From assembly GCA_017649745.1 (NCBI GenBank), contig JAGCGE010000079.1:1-5411 (forward strand): a DNA stretch of 5,411 bases. Direction: 5' to 3'. The position numbers and the translations under genes were made by a program. Below are positions 5,151 to 5,411 of this stretch, piece by piece. Every line of letters starts with the position of its first letter. Within the stretch, counting starts at the first letter, position 1. Source of the DNA: Clostridiales bacterium (GTDB taxonomy: Bacteria; Bacillota_A; Clostridia; Saccharofermentanales; Saccharofermentanaceae). The notes beneath the pieces were generated by a model. That model did not search any database, was not told the DNA's origin, and saw only the letters and a program-made list of their open reading frames with translations.

Positions 5151-5411
5151 ATGATAATTACGCCTAAACATGATTATGAACACAATCGTGATTATGCATT
5201 GCGTGTAGTACGTGAGAATATTATTAATCTTGAGATCAAGCCGGGCAGCCTGATCGGAGAACAGGAGATAGCTAATCTCCTTAACCTTTCCAGAACACCT
5301 ATCCATGAAGCTTTCCTGGAATTATCCAAGTCTAAGATCATAGATATCCTTCCTCAGAAGGGATGCTTTGTCTCATATATCGATCCTGAACTCATCAATG
5401 AGTCCAGATTC
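5151..5411 (+). CDS. GntR-family (FadR-type) transcriptional regulator, 3' part beyond window
   Basis: The first 87 residues are visible and the frame is open to the edge. Residues 14-79 form a GntR winged helix-turn-helix. The region reads L-x-I-K-P-G-x-L-I-G-E-Q-E-I-A, then the recognition helix LNLSRTPIHEAFLEL (44-58), then the wing ILPQKGCFVSYID (66-78). The SRTPxxEA pattern and the spacing fit the FadR subfamily, whose missing C-terminus would be a helical FCD ligand-binding domain. The ATG at 5151 follows AGAGGAA, 5 bases away. It sits directly after uxuB and has its own promoter, so it is the probable local regulator of hexuronate genes (UxuR/ExuR/KdgR-like), acting at the CTAG operators. 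The ligand and targets are inferred, not seen. Confidence 0.9.
   Translation, partial: MIITPKHDYEHNRDYALRVVRENIINLEIKPGSLIGEQEIANLLNLSRTPIHEAFLELSKSKIIDILPQKGCFVSYIDPELINESRF

Noticed and set aside
5082..5306. 74-codon minus-strand open frame over the gntR promoter and start
   Set aside because: It opposes the conserved winged-helix coding region, and the translation shows no recognisable domain.

Overview
The window looks like an accessory carbohydrate-catabolism locus from an anaerobic member of the Firmicutes, most likely a Clostridia-type gut or rumen bacterium. The grounds are AT-leaning DNA, strong purine-rich AGGAG-type ribosome binding sites, frequent AGA and AAG codons, a DUF624/YesL-type membrane protein, and UxuA/UxuB proteins that read like the Firmicutes forms. 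I cannot name a species.

Layout. Positions 1-978 (minus) hold the N-terminal 326 residues of a sialate O-acetylesterase-type SGNH esterase that runs off the left edge. A short divergent promoter region (979-1111) carries a perfect 14-bp palindrome. On the plus strand follow a DUF624/YesL-like membrane protein (1112-1756) and an overlapping small three-helix membrane protein of unknown function (1740-2105). A second promoter with a compound CTAG operator (2156-2190) precedes uxuA, mannonate dehydratase (2244-3317). A hairpin-bearing gap leads to uxuB, fructuronate reductase (3433-5052). A third promoter precedes the start of a GntR/FadR-type regulator (5151 to the right edge, 87 residues seen).

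How it fits together. UxuB reduces D-fructuronate to D-mannonate, and UxuA dehydrates that to 2-keto-3-deoxy-D-gluconate. These are the two central steps of glucuronate use. The esterase has no visible signal peptide, so it probably removes acetyl groups inside the cell from imported oligosaccharides, for example from acetylated glucuronoxylan; the substrate is inferred. The GntR protein is the obvious candidate to sense a pathway intermediate and bind the CTAG operators in front of both the esterase/yesL pair and uxuA. The isomerase (uxaC), 2-keto-3-deoxygluconate kinase and aldolase, and any transporter are not in the window.

The metabolic genes are familiar. The points most worth following up are the operator architecture (the only CTAG tetranucleotides I see in the window are six copies in two promoters), the YesL plus overlapping small membrane protein pair, and the paired hairpins between uxuA and uxuB. 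I see no CRISPR array, transposon, tRNA, rRNA or defence system. No stretch longer than about 140 bases lacks a gene.
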